A stretch of 43,970 nt of DNA. It comes from an uncultured Alphaproteobacteria bacterium (GTDB lineage: Bacteria; Pseudomonadota; Alphaproteobacteria; HIMB59; GCA-002718135). The notes beneath the pieces were generated by a model. That model was not told the DNA's origin and did not search any database. It saw nothing but the letters and a program-made list of their open reading frames with translations. Numbering within the stretch: position 1 is the first letter of the stretch; every line of letters starts with the position of its first letter. Positions 7,902 to 16,562 of the stretch are shown here, one piece after another. Position numbers and translations under genes: made by a program. Location: NCBI GenBank assembly GCA_902538155.1, contig CACBDX010000006.1, forward strand, positions 1-43,970, given 5' to 3'.

Positions 7902-8868
7902 TAATTTTTTCTTCCCATTTAATTGAAGAATTTATAATTTCACTTAGATCATTATGTTTTGGTCTCCAATCAATATGTTTTAATATTTTTGATGTATCTG
8001 CAATTAATTGTTCAACATCCCCATCTCTTCTATTTGAAAATTTGTAATCAATTTTGTCTTTTGAAATTTTATTTGCAGTATTTATAACATCTAAAACACT
8101 AAAACCATTTCCATAACCACAATTAAATAAATTGGATTCTGAACTTTCTAATAAATATTTTGCAACTTCTAAGTGGATATCAGCAAGATCAGAGACATGA
8201 ATATAGTCTCTGATAGCTGTTCCATCAGGCGTATTATAATCATTGCCAAATATTTCAATATGATCTCTTTTACCTACAACTACCTCAGATAAAATTTTTA
8301 TTAAATGTGTTGATCTTTTAGATATTTGACCTGATCTTAATTTTTTATCAGCACCAGCAACGTTAAAGTATCGTAATATTATAAATTTGAAGTCATCTTT
8401 ATTTTCAAATAAAAAATTTTCTGTTTTTATTTTAGATTCAGCATATGGATTTTGAGGATTTAAATTTGTATTTTCATCTATTAATTTATTTTCACTTACT
8501 GATCCGTATGCAGCAGCTGTTGAAGAAAATACTATTTTATTTAATCCATTATTTTTACAAGTTTCAAATAGCTTAGTTGCATTTTCAGTATTATTATCAA
8601 AATATTTCTGCGGATATTTTACAGATTCCTCAACTTGAATAAAACCGGCAAAGTGCATTAATAAATCAAAGCTATTAGATTCTATAAGCTCAGAAATTAC
8701 TTTTTCATCATTAATGTTACAGTTTGTAAAAAATGCATTTTTAGGAATGAGACTTTCATTTCCAGTAGATAAATTATCAATAATATGAACATTATGACCA
8801 GCATCTAGAAAAGAAAGAGCGGCATGACTTCCGATATAACCAGCTCCACCTGATAAAAGAATATTCAT
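7885..8868 (-). CDS. galE: UDP-glucose 4-epimerase
   Basis: Interconverts UDP-glucose and UDP-galactose. An extended SDR: NAD-binding GGAGYIGSH at residues 7-15, SSTAAAYG around 115-122 supplying the catalytic Ser/Thr, and Tyr142-x-x-x-Lys146 in PYAESK. It then has the YFNVAGA and RDYIHVSDLA blocks typical of GalE. Length of 327 is normal. It is the first gene of the minus-strand galE-galT-sufE unit, divergent from the lactonase gene across 88 bases. galE/galT could serve galactose catabolism or supply UDP-galactose for surface glycans. Confidence 0.94.
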   Translation of the reverse strand: MNILLSGGAGYIGSHAALSFLDAGHNVHIIDNLSTGNESLIPKNAFFTNCNINDEKVISELIESNSFDLLMHFAGFIQVEESVKYPQKYFDNNTENATKLFETCKNNGLNKIVFSSTAAAYGSVSENKLIDENTNLNPQNPYAESKIKTENFLFENKDDFKFIILRYFNVAGADKKLRSGQISKRSTHLIKILSEVVVGKRDHIEIFGNDYNTPDGTAIRDYIHVSDLADIHLEVAKYLLESSESNLFNCGYGNGFSVLDVINTANKISKDKIDYKFSNRRDGDVEQLIADTSKILKHIDWRPKHNDLSEIINSSIKWEEKINESNT

Positions 8869-8956
8869 TTATTTTATAATAAATCATTATTTGACTATTT
8901 GAAAATATATTAACAAAAATAGTTTCATCCTGAACAATATGTGTTAAACATTATGT

Positions 8957-9799
8957 ATGGAATTAATAGATACTCATCAGCATTTAATGTACCGGGACCA
9001 AGTTGGATATAGTTGGGCAAATGAATTTCCACCTATAGATAAGGGAAATTTTTCATTAGAGGATTATAAAGAACTAACTAAAGACTTTAAAATCAAAGGA
9101 ACAATATTCATGGAAACAGGAGTAGATGACTCTGATTATAAAAAAGAAACAAAATTTATAAAATCTATTATGGATCAGCCTAATAGTAATATGAAGGGTT
9201 TAATTGTTTCAATAAGACCAGAAGAAGAAAATGGTTTTGATCAATGGTTGGAGGAAACTATTGATATGAATGTAGTTGGATATAGAAGAATTTTTCATGT
9301 TATGCCTGATGAATTTTCTCAAAACACTGTATTAAGAAATAATGTAAAAAAAATTGGTTCAGCTGGAAAACCCTTTGATATTTGTTTTCTTCCAACACAG
9401 CTAAAAATTGCAAAAGAATTTGCAAAGGAATGTGATCAGATGGATTTAGTATTGAATCATTGTGGGGTTCCGCCTATTGCATCTGGAGAGATCGATGAAT
9501 GGGGTAAAGATATTAAATCTCTTTCTGAACTTCCAAATGTTACTTGTAAATTATCAGGTTTAATGGCCTATTGTGCACCTGGCACTTCTTCTTATGAAAC
9601 AATAAAGCCATACGTAGATCATTCTTTAGAGTGTTTTGGTCCTGATAGAATGGTTTGGGGCAGTGATTATCCAGTAGTCAATGCTGGTAAAGGTATTCAA
9701 GAGTGGATTAAAGTTACACATACCATTTTAGGTAATCTTTCAGATGATGAGGCAAAGAAAATTGCAAGTTCTAATGCCGAAAGAATCTATAAAATTTAA
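8957..9799 (+). CDS. Amidohydrolase-family sugar lactonase (L-fuconolactonase-like)
   Basis: A 280-residue TIM-barrel metal hydrolase of the COG3618 type. The first metal site is DTHQHL (His7, His9), a later VLNHCG gives another barrel His, and VWGSDYPV carries the catalytic Asp. This family includes L-fuconolactonase, other sugar-acid lactonases and 2-pyrone-4,6-dicarboxylate lactonase. I favour L-fucono- or L-rhamnono-lactonase because the window also encodes a 6-deoxysugar mutarotase, an L-fuconate dehydratase and the downstream enzymes. It stands alone on the plus strand and is convergent with the MetE-core gene, the two stop codons abutting. Confidence 0.78.
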   Translation: MELIDTHQHLMYRDQVGYSWANEFPPIDKGNFSLEDYKELTKDFKIKGTIFMETGVDDSDYKKETKFIKSIMDQPNSNMKGLIVSIRPEEENGFDQWLEETIDMNVVGYRRIFHVMPDEFSQNTVLRNNVKKIGSAGKPFDICFLPTQLKIAKEFAKECDQMDLVLNHCGVPPIASGEIDEWGKDIKSLSELPNVTCKLSGLMAYCAPGTSSYETIKPYVDHSLECFGPDRMVWGSDYPVVNAGKGIQEWIKVTHTILGNLSDDEAKKIASSNAERIYKI

Positions 9800-10828
9800 T
9801 TATAATTTTTTCGCGGTAGCAACCAACATTTTTATTTTATTTTTAACAATATCTATTGGTACATGACCAAATCCGCACTCACTGGTTAATAATATTTTTT
9901 CTTTTGGAAAATATTCTAGAGCAGGTTTAATAGCTTTTATAATGTCTTCCTCTGTTTCCGTATTATCAATTCTTTGATCAATTACTCCAAGAGATACTTT
10001 TCCATCAAATTTCCAATCATTAAATACATCCAACATTTTATAATGTAAGCTGCAGTGCTCTAGATGTATTTCATCAACGTTTAAAATCTTAAACGCCTCA
10101 ATCATATCAGTGTATTTTCCAAAAAAACCTCTTTTCCTGTGAGCATTACCGCCACATACATGAAGGTTAAAATCTACATTAGGAAATTTTTCAATAATTC
10201 CATTTAGTATTTCAGCGGCCCATTTTGTTTCATTTACATTTTCTGTCCAAACCGGTTCATCAAATTGAACATAATCGCATCCTTCACTTACGACTTCTTC
10301 TAGTTCTTCGGTTAAAGCATTCGCATAAGCTTTTGCTAAAGCAATGTCATCAGGATAGAGATCAGGTCTTTCATTAACACTAAATCTTGCCAGCATATGA
10401 GGACCAGTAATTGTTTGTTTCACTCTCACGTTTGAAGGAGTATTGTCTCTCGCAATCCTCCATTTTTTTGCCAAACCAGTTCTCAGATTTTTAATTTCAT
10501 CTTTTACAACTGCGCACTCAATTCCAAATCCTTTTGTTCCATGGGTCTTACTTAAATCCACACCTTTCATTGAACCACCGAGTGTGAAATCTTTACGAAT
10601 TTTATTTATAGCATCTACCCCATCCAGTCGTAATTGGTAAAACCAATACATATTTTCTCTATATCCTTCACCGTCTGTAATAATATCAAGTCCGAGATCA
10701 GATTGTTCTTTAACTGCCCATTTAATCATTTCAAAAGACTCTTCTTCCGAAACACTCGGTTTGCGAAGTGTATCTTTTTGTACTTCTTTCCTTGGGTAAC
10801 TACCCGTGACTGTTGTTGTGTAACTCAT
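9800..10828 (-). CDS. Cobalamin-independent methionine synthase core (MetE C-terminal-type) methyltransferase
   Basis: A 342-residue TIM barrel matching only the catalytic half of MetE. All four zinc ligands of the family can be placed: His223 and Cys225 in LHVCGGN, Glu257 in IHLEHC, and Cys318 in SECGFGH; the YVQFDEP strand is also present. The N-terminal folate-binding repeat of full-length MetE (about 750 residues) is missing, so the methyl donor may not be methyltetrahydrofolate-polyglutamate. It lies at the end of an operon with a mutarotase and an SDR, which does not fit a plain methionine biosynthesis role. Probable zinc thiol methyltransferase of unknown donor. Confidence 0.8.
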   Translation of the reverse strand: MSYTTTVTGSYPRKEVQKDTLRKPSVSEEESFEMIKWAVKEQSDLGLDIITDGEGYRENMYWFYQLRLDGVDAINKIRKDFTLGGSMKGVDLSKTHGTKGFGIECAVVKDEIKNLRTGLAKKWRIARDNTPSNVRVKQTITGPHMLARFSVNERPDLYPDDIALAKAYANALTEELEEVVSEGCDYVQFDEPVWTENVNETKWAAEILNGIIEKFPNVDFNLHVCGGNAHRKRGFFGKYTDMIEAFKILNVDEIHLEHCSLHYKMLDVFNDWKFDGKVSLGVIDQRIDNTETEEDIIKAIKPALEYFPKEKILLTSECGFGHVPIDIVKNKIKMLVATAKKL

Positions 10829-10831
10829 ATA

Positions 10832-11794
10832 TCAATTACTTTCTCTCACATCTTGTATAAGACATTGAACACCATCTTCAAAGGATCTTGGATTAAAATC
10901 TATTTCTTTTCGAATTCTTTCATCATTTTGATCATCAATTAACGGTGTTGATTTTACATTTTCATCAAAATAGATTTCTGCATCTGGAATTATTTTTTTA
11001 ACCGTTGCTTCTAATTGACTACCATCTAAAGTTTCAGCACCTGTATTAAAGCAAGAATAGTTTAGAGTTTCTTTTAATGCTAAACGAACAAGTTGCTCTG
11101 CACAATCATCTACATAAATCCAATTATCTCTATTTTTTTTTGAAAATGGTAAATGCGCTGCTTGTCCCAAAGCAGGTTTAGCTGCAAAATCTTCGGCCCA
11201 GTTTATTGCAGTATTTTGTCTTCCATAACCAAATACGACTGATGGTCTAGTATAGGCAATACTACATCCATGTTTTTTGATATATTTTTCAGCCATAAAC
11301 TCATTAAGAAGTTTCATCACACCATATGTATAAAAGTGATTATTAATACCCGAGTAATCCTCTTCTGTTACAGCTCTGTTTCCAAAGAATTCTTGATGAG
11401 CACCGTAAACGGTTTCGCTACTTGCAAATACTAATCGTCTAATTTTATACTTTACAATCATTTCAAATATTGAAGTAGTTCCAACAATATTTATTTTACT
11501 TGCTAGTAATGGATTTTCTTCACATATAGTTCCAATTCCATATGCTAAATTAATAACTGAATCTATTTTGTTATTTTGAAAAATATTTTCAATTTCTTTA
11601 TAATTGGTAATATCTAATTTTTGATATTTTACTTTGTCTTTATTTTTTCCAATTTTTAATATGTTACTTTCAAGTTTGTCTTTATTTTTTACAATATCTA
11701 GATCTGTCACCAAAACATCAATATCTTTTTTTAGTAATTGTAAAACAACCTTAGATCCAATAAAGCCTAAACCACCTGTAACTAAAACAGTCAT
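10832..11794 (-). CDS. NAD(P)-dependent epimerase/dehydrogenase, extended SDR
   Basis: A 320-residue extended SDR with TGGLGFIGSK at residues 6-15, the conserved Asp of VTDLDI after beta-2, ASSETVYG at 124-131, and the catalytic pair Tyr157/Lys161 in FYTYGVMK. It resembles nucleotide-sugar epimerases, but in this family short-range homologues also oxidise free sugars, such as uronate or L-fucose-type dehydrogenases. The mutarotase gene is 3 bases upstream and the MetE-core gene 3 bases downstream, so all three are cotranscribed. A role as the first oxidation step of 6-deoxysugar breakdown is possible but unproven; the Gfo/Idh gene at 12276 is the alternative. Confidence 0.8.
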   Translation of the reverse strand: MTVLVTGGLGFIGSKVVLQLLKKDIDVLVTDLDIVKNKDKLESNILKIGKNKDKVKYQKLDITNYKEIENIFQNNKIDSVINLAYGIGTICEENPLLASKINIVGTTSIFEMIVKYKIRRLVFASSETVYGAHQEFFGNRAVTEEDYSGINNHFYTYGVMKLLNEFMAEKYIKKHGCSIAYTRPSVVFGYGRQNTAINWAEDFAAKPALGQAAHLPFSKKNRDNWIYVDDCAEQLVRLALKETLNYSCFNTGAETLDGSQLEATVKKIIPDAEIYFDENVKSTPLIDDQNDERIRKEIDFNPRSFEDGVQCLIQDVRESN

Positions 11795-11797
11795 TAA

Positions 11798-12127
11798 TTA
11801 TTCCATAAAAAAAATTTGATCCATCATAACCCAGGATTCATTATCTTCATTATTGGGAAATGGATTAAAACAATCTATCATTAGTTTAGTCCATTTATCT
11901 ACAATTGGTATTTGTTGCATCTTTCCCATATCACCATCAAAATTGTTCCCTGTATACTCTAGATATCCAAACATAAAATCTTCTTTTAAGAAGATACTAT
12001 AATTTTGAACATTGATTTTTTTTAACTCTTCTAAAACTTCAGGCCAAACATTTGCATGATTTTCAATATAATATTGTCTTTTCTCATCTTTCAACCTGAC
12101 AGCCATTCCATATCTTTGTATAGCCAT
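11798..12127 (-). CDS. L-rhamnose mutarotase family protein (RhaM-like)
   Basis: A 109-residue member of the L-rhamnose mutarotase family, which interconverts the alpha and beta anomers of 6-deoxy-L-sugars. Conserved features are RYGMAVRLKDEK, the YYIENHANVWPEV block with catalytic-site Tyr and His24, SIFLKEDFMFGYLEY, and the near C-terminal Trp-Val-Met-Met-Asp. Length matches the family (about 104). A good ribosome binding site, AGGAGGT, lies 5 bases before the ATG. Family members include L-fucose mutarotases, and the presence of fuconate dehydratase in the window makes an L-fucose role as likely as L-rhamnose. Confidence 0.88.
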   Translation of the reverse strand: MAIQRYGMAVRLKDEKRQYYIENHANVWPEVLEELKKINVQNYSIFLKEDFMFGYLEYTGNNFDGDMGKMQQIPIVDKWTKLMIDCFNPFPNNEDNESWVMMDQIFFME

Positions 12128-12275
12128 ACAACCTCCTTAAATTTTCATTAACTTAACACAGAACTTACAATGATATGAAATAAAATCATTAGTTATTCAT
12201 AATTTTTTCTGATCTAAATTTTTATTACTGTATGATTTATTGATTTTTTAAAAAATTTAGTTAGAAATATTTCCT
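12128..12275. promoter_or_regulatory. Divergent promoter region, mutarotase operon and Gfo/Idh gene
   Basis: A 148-base AT-rich spacer between two divergent genes, so it must hold the start signals for both. On the minus strand an AGGAGG Shine-Dalgarno sits at about 12132-12137. The plus-strand gene has no clear Shine-Dalgarno. I see no convincing operator palindrome, and no candidate regulator gene is nearby. Confidence 0.5.
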
Positions 12276-13361
12276 ATGGAAAAAATTAGTATTGATGATA
12301 TTGCAAATTTAAATACAGTTTGGGAGTTACCAAAAAATAAAAAACCGATTGTAATCATTGGTGCTGGTGGAATAGTAAGCGATGCTCATTTACCAGCTTA
12401 TAAAAAAGCAAACTTTACTGTTAAAGGTATTTATGATCCTGATATAGAAAAAGCAAAAAAGTGTGCTGAAAATTATTCTATTGAAAAGATTTACTCTAGT
12501 GAAGAAGAAGCATTAGCAGAAAAAGATGTAGTATTTGATATTGCTGTTCCTCCTCAAGTACTTTTGAGTATAGTTGAAAGGATCCCAGCTAACTCCGTTT
12601 GTCAATTACAAAAACCAATGGGTAATAGTATGGAGGAGGCTAAAAAAATCAGGGATATTATTCATGAAAAAAAAATTACCGCATGCGTCAATCTTCAATT
12701 AAAATTTAGCCCTATGATGATTGCTTTAAAAGAAGCAATAGATAAAAAAATGTTAGGTAGACTAACTGAATTAGAAATAAGTTTAAGCGTTGGAACGCCT
12801 TGGCATCTATGGCCTTTTTTAGAAACATTAGATAATGTTGAAGTACCTCTTCATTCAATTCATTATTTGGATTGGATAAGATCAGTTCTTGGCAATCCAA
12901 AAAGCGTACATTGCAAATCAGTAAAACATCCAAATCTTCCTAATCTGGCAGATGCAAGATCAAGTATAATCCTACAATATGAAGACGATATAAGATGTTG
13001 TTTATCTATAAATCATACACATGATAATTCTTCACATGGAATGAAACATTCACATGCGTACGCTAGGGTAGAGGGTTTAGACGGTGCAGCATATATAAAA
13101 TTTGGATTACTTCTTAATTATCCAAATGGAGAACCAGAAGAAATTGAAATATCAACAAAAGACGTTGATTGGACAAAAGTAAAGAATGTAGGCACTTGGT
13201 TTCCGGATGCATTTATAGGCACTATGTCTAGCTTACAAAGATATGCATCAGGTGAAGAGACTGAATTAACTCATTCAGTAGATAATGCTTATAATACAAT
13301 GGCTTTAGTTTATGCTTGTCTTGAGTCTAATTCTCAACCTGGGACAATAGTTCACTATTAG
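12276..13361 (+). CDS. Gfo/Idh/MocA-family oxidoreductase
   Basis: A 361-residue NAD(P)-dependent sugar dehydrogenase candidate. The Rossmann start is VIIGAGGIVSDAHLPAY at residues 27-43, followed by YDPD after beta-2. In the usual EKP motif the Glu is replaced: here it reads LQKPMG, with Lys kept. The catalytic-region His is in LHSIHYLDWIR, and a His-rich INHTHDNSSHGMKHSHAY stretch is unusual. Position between the mutarotase and the system A importer makes it a candidate for oxidation of an imported sugar, possibly the L-fucose dehydrogenase step. System A begins 81 bases after its stop. Confidence 0.82.
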   Translation: MEKISIDDIANLNTVWELPKNKKPIVIIGAGGIVSDAHLPAYKKANFTVKGIYDPDIEKAKKCAENYSIEKIYSSEEEALAEKDVVFDIAVPPQVLLSIVERIPANSVCQLQKPMGNSMEEAKKIRDIIHEKKITACVNLQLKFSPMMIALKEAIDKKMLGRLTELEISLSVGTPWHLWPFLETLDNVEVPLHSIHYLDWIRSVLGNPKSVHCKSVKHPNLPNLADARSSIILQYEDDIRCCLSINHTHDNSSHGMKHSHAYARVEGLDGAAYIKFGLLLNYPNGEPEEIEISTKDVDWTKVKNVGTWFPDAFIGTMSSLQRYASGEETELTHSVDNAYNTMALVYACLESNSQPGTIVHY

Positions 13362-13442
13362 TATAATTTTTTTTGTAAAGTTATTGTATTTTTTGCAAAT
13401 AATTGCATCATACTCTCATAAATTAATAAATATGGAGGAATG

Positions 13443-14768
13443 ATGTTAAGATTATTTTTATCATTGATTCTTGCCGTATCTTTCTTTGGTTCATTTTCTG
13501 CAAAAGCAGAAACTGAGTTATGGGGAGATTTTTCTGGTGTAACTCTAAGAGTTAAACTTATCGGCGGAGGTCAATACGAAGGCTTATACAATGAAGTAAT
13601 TCCATGGTGGGAAGAAAACACAGGTGGAAAAATTGAAATCGTCACACAAAAAAATCACTTTGAATTAGATAAAGAGATTAAGAAAGATATTGCTTCTGGC
13701 AATTTAGATTTTTGTGTTGCGTCAAACCACACAAGTTTTGCATCTCAGTATGGTAATATTTACACAGACTTAAATAGTATTATGCCTGCATCTGTTTTAG
13801 CAGATTACACGCCATTAATATTAGAGCACTCTACTGTTGATGGAAGATTGGTACAAATGCCAAGACACAGTGATGTGAGTAATTTATATTATCAAAAAAG
13901 TTTATATGAAGATGCTGATAACAAAGCTAACTTTAAAGCAAAGTATGGCTATGATTTAACACCACCTGAAACTTGGGATCAAGTTAAAGATCAGGCTATC
14001 TTTTTTTCAAACCCACCTGATTTCTACGGAACTCAATATGTTGGTAAAGAGGAAGCTATAGCAGGTCGTTTTTATGAACTTGTAATTGCAAATGGTGGAG
14101 CATTATTTGATGAAGACTATCGTCCAATATTCAACTCACCTGCAGGTGTTGAAGCTCTTCAATGGTTCATTGATTTGTATAATGCAAAAGCAGTTCCTGA
14201 TGGAGTTTTAAACTATCTTTGGGATGACACTGGATTAGGTTTTGCAAGTGGAACAATTGCTATGAACCTTGACTGGGCAGGATGGGCAGGTTTCTTTAAT
14301 GATCCAGAAAACTCAAAAGTTGCTGGAGATATTGGACTTGTACGTGCTCCAATGGGTTCTGGTGGTTTAAGAACAGGTTGGTCAGGATCACACTCTTTCT
14401 CAATGACAGAGTCTTGTCCGGATAAAGAAGCAGCTGCATCATTTTTATGGGCTTTAACAAGTAATAAAGCACAAATGATTGAAGCAAGAGGTGGACTATC
14501 ACCAACTCGTCCAGCTATTTGGGATGCAATCATTGCTGAAAAGAAAGCTGAAGGTGATGACTTTATGTTAATGGTATTTGAAACTTTCAAAATGTCATTA
14601 GCTGAAGATGCATTCACTCCACCACTAATTCCTGAGTGGATTGAATTTACTAACGTTCTATATCCAGAACTTCAAGCTGCTATCCTTGGGGACAAATCTC
14701 CTGAAGATGCGCTAGCTACTGCTTCTAAGAAAGCAACTGAAATTATGGAAGACGCTGGTTACTTCTAA
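13443..14768 (+). CDS. CUT1 sugar ABC transporter, periplasmic binding protein (system A)
   Basis: A family 1 extracellular solute-binding protein of 441 residues with a Sec signal (hydrophobic LFLSLILAVSFFGSFSA, cleavage after AKA). Two adjacent ATGs occur at 13440 and 13443; the Shine-Dalgarno GGAGG at 13434-13438 is only 1 base from the first but 4 from the second, so I chose 13443. The mature protein has Trp-rich ligand-cleft stretches (NLDWAGWAGFFND, RTGWSGSHSFSM) typical of sugar binders, and ends with the family's ATASKKATEIMEDAGY helix. Codon use looks more biased than the neighbours, suggesting high expression. It is first in the binding protein-permease-permease-ATPase order. Confidence 0.9.
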   Translation: MLRLFLSLILAVSFFGSFSAKAETELWGDFSGVTLRVKLIGGGQYEGLYNEVIPWWEENTGGKIEIVTQKNHFELDKEIKKDIASGNLDFCVASNHTSFASQYGNIYTDLNSIMPASVLADYTPLILEHSTVDGRLVQMPRHSDVSNLYYQKSLYEDADNKANFKAKYGYDLTPPETWDQVKDQAIFFSNPPDFYGTQYVGKEEAIAGRFYELVIANGGALFDEDYRPIFNSPAGVEALQWFIDLYNAKAVPDGVLNYLWDDTGLGFASGTIAMNLDWAGWAGFFNDPENSKVAGDIGLVRAPMGSGGLRTGWSGSHSFSMTESCPDKEAAASFLWALTSNKAQMIEARGGLSPTRPAIWDAIIAEKKAEGDDFMLMVFETFKMSLAEDAFTPPLIPEWIEFTNVLYPELQAAILGDKSPEDALATASKKATEIMEDAGYF

Positions 14769-14782
14769 CATTTACTAATATA

Positions 14783-14807
14783 CCTAGCTCTATTAAGTAG
14801 GGCTAGG
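14783..14807 (+). terminator. Intra-operon stem-loop after binding protein gene (system A)
   Basis: CCTAGCTC pairs with GGGCTAGG (one G-U) around a 9-base loop, just after the binding protein stop and before the first permease. Only a short TTT follows, so termination is probably partial. A similar element follows the binding protein gene of systems C and D. The usual effect is to keep the binding protein transcript more abundant than the membrane subunits. Confidence 0.7.
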
Positions 14808-14821
14808 TTTCCAAACGTATC

Positions 14822-15709
14822 ATGAGAAAATTTCTAAATGGTCCATGGGTTTTACTTATGCCCACTTTAATAATACTTACATGTGTTGTTCTACTGCCCT
14901 TGTTGTTATCCTTATGGACAAGTTTCACACCTTTTAAGTTAACAAAACCCGATACTCTTTATCGCTTTGTTGGATTTAGAAATTATGAAAGATTAATTGG
15001 GGATATTGATTTTTGGATTGCTTTTGGAAGAACAGTCTTATTTTTAGCTATAGCTCTTAATTTAGAATTAGTCTTTGGACTTGGAATAGCACTTTTAATA
15101 AATAAAATTACCTACGGACAAAGAACATTGAGAACACTTATGATGTTTCCAATGATGTTTTCTCCAATTCTAGTTGGATTTCAATGGAAGTATATTTTTA
15201 ACGATAATATTGGTTTGATGAACAATTTTTTGAGAGAGTTTGGAGTCATACAACCGATACCATGGCTTGTTGATGGCATTTTAGCAAACGTTTCAATAAT
15301 GGCAGCTGAAATATGGTCAAGTACTTCAGTATTTGCGATTTTATTATTAGCAGGTTTATTAGGCATACCTAAAGACCCCATTGAGGCTGCTAAAGTTGAT
15401 GGATGTAATTCATGGCAAGTGTTTAAAAATATTACATTACCTTTTTTGATGCCTTTTGTATTTATTGCGATGACGATCAGATCATTAGATGTAGCAAGAG
15501 CTTATGATATTGTTCAGATGATGACTGGAGGAGGTCCAGCTAAAAGAACTGAATTACTATGGACTTTAATTTCGAGAACTGGATATGTTGATGCTAAGAT
15601 GGGAATGGCCAATGCAATGTCGTATATTTCAATATTTCTTTCGATTGCTTTTACTTTTTTCTTTTTTTACAAACTTGTAGAAGCAAGGCAGAGGTTAAGT
15701 TATGAATAA
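14822..15709 (+). CDS. CUT1 sugar ABC transporter permease, MalF/UgpA type (system A)
   Basis: A 295-residue inner-membrane permease with six hydrophobic helices. The cytoplasmic EAA loop, which docks the ATPase, reads EAAKVDGCNSWQVFKNITLP near residues 188-207, with the conserved Gly. After it comes the MTGGGPAKRTELLWTL segment typical of the MalF/UgpA half. It overlaps the second permease gene by 8 bases. Confidence 0.93.
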   Translation: MRKFLNGPWVLLMPTLIILTCVVLLPLLLSLWTSFTPFKLTKPDTLYRFVGFRNYERLIGDIDFWIAFGRTVLFLAIALNLELVFGLGIALLINKITYGQRTLRTLMMFPMMFSPILVGFQWKYIFNDNIGLMNNFLREFGVIQPIPWLVDGILANVSIMAAEIWSSTSVFAILLLAGLLGIPKDPIEAAKVDGCNSWQVFKNITLPFLMPFVFIAMTIRSLDVARAYDIVQMMTGGGPAKRTELLWTLISRTGYVDAKMGMANAMSYISIFLSIAFTFFFFYKLVEARQRLSYE

Positions 15710-16562
15710 AAAACAAATAAATAATATTTTAATTTGGTTTTCAGCTATTGTTTTAATAATTCTAATTATGACTCCTGGCTTATGGGTAGTACTTACAGCA
15801 TTCAGACCTCAAGTAGATGTTATGGCAAAACCTGCTGTTTGGATACCTCGTAATTTAAACTTAATTCAATTTGAAACCATGCTCTTTGGCGGGTCTGAGG
15901 GATCAATGGGTAGAAGCCCTATCCCTGTTTTAAGTTATTTAAGAAATTCACTTATAATTTCTTTTACAAGTACTTTTATAGCAGTTTTAGTTGGTACAAT
16001 TGGAGGCTATGGTTTTGCTAGACATAATTTTAAACACAAAAATAAATATTTTTTATTAATTATGTTAACTAGAACTATTCCTGGAATATCTTTAAGTTTA
16101 CCTATCTTTATTATATTTTCAAAAATTGGTTTAATCGATACGCATATTGGCATTATATTAGTTTTTGTTGCTTTAAATATTCCATTTACAGTTTGGCTAA
16201 CTGATGGTTTTTTTAGACAAATTCCAAGAGCCATGTCAGAAGTAGCAATGACAGATGGTTGTACCAAACTTCAAGCTTTTTGGCATATAGAGTTACCATT
16301 ATCTAGATCAGGAATAGCATCTGCTGGAATATTTGCATTTTTAATTTCATGGAATGAATATGCATTAGTTTCAAATCTAGCAAGAAGTACAGATTCAAAA
16401 ACATTAACTGTTGGACTTATGGATTTCACTGCGCAATTCACAATAAATTGGCCTGGTATGTGCGCTCTCGCAGTTTTTATAATTATTCCAGCACTAATCT
16501 TAACCTTCATGGTTCAAAAGCACTTAGTAACAGGATTAACATTTGGAGGAGTAAAAGGATAA
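15702..16562 (+). CDS. CUT1 sugar ABC transporter permease, MalG/UgpE type (system A)
   Basis: A 286-residue permease with six helices and the EAA loop EVAMTDGCTKLQAFWHIELP around residues 180-199, the MalG-side variant. The C-terminus QKHLVTGLTFGGVKG is the standard tail of MalG/UgpE proteins. Its stop TAA shares one base with the ATG of the ATPase gene, so translation is coupled. Confidence 0.93.
   Translation: MNKKQINNILIWFSAIVLIILIMTPGLWVVLTAFRPQVDVMAKPAVWIPRNLNLIQFETMLFGGSEGSMGRSPIPVLSYLRNSLIISFTSTFIAVLVGTIGGYGFARHNFKHKNKYFLLIMLTRTIPGISLSLPIFIIFSKIGLIDTHIGIILVFVALNIPFTVWLTDGFFRQIPRAMSEVAMTDGCTKLQAFWHIELPLSRSGIASAGIFAFLISWNEYALVSNLARSTDSKTLTVGLMDFTAQFTINWPGMCALAVFIIIPALILTFMVQKHLVTGLTFGGVKG

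Noticed and set aside
10829-10831. A SAM or cobalamin riboswitch for the MetE-core gene
   Set aside because: The gene starts 3 bases after the upstream gene's stop, leaving no room for a leader; upstream of the operon (12128-12275) I see no riboswitch core.
10634-10942. A 102-codon frame on the plus strand across the MetE-core and SDR genes
   Set aside because: It covers the junction of two strongly supported minus-strand genes and its translation is Phe/Ile/Ser-rich with no motif.
13371-13430. A sigma70 promoter ahead of the system A binding protein
   Set aside because: Several TTGxxx and A/T-rich hexamers are present but none forms a pair with 16-18 base spacing that stands out from the AT-rich background.
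14213-14617. A 134-codon open frame antisense to the system A binding protein gene
   Set aside because: It lies fully inside a well-supported gene, has no ribosome site and no recognisable domain; it follows from the biased codon use of the sense gene.
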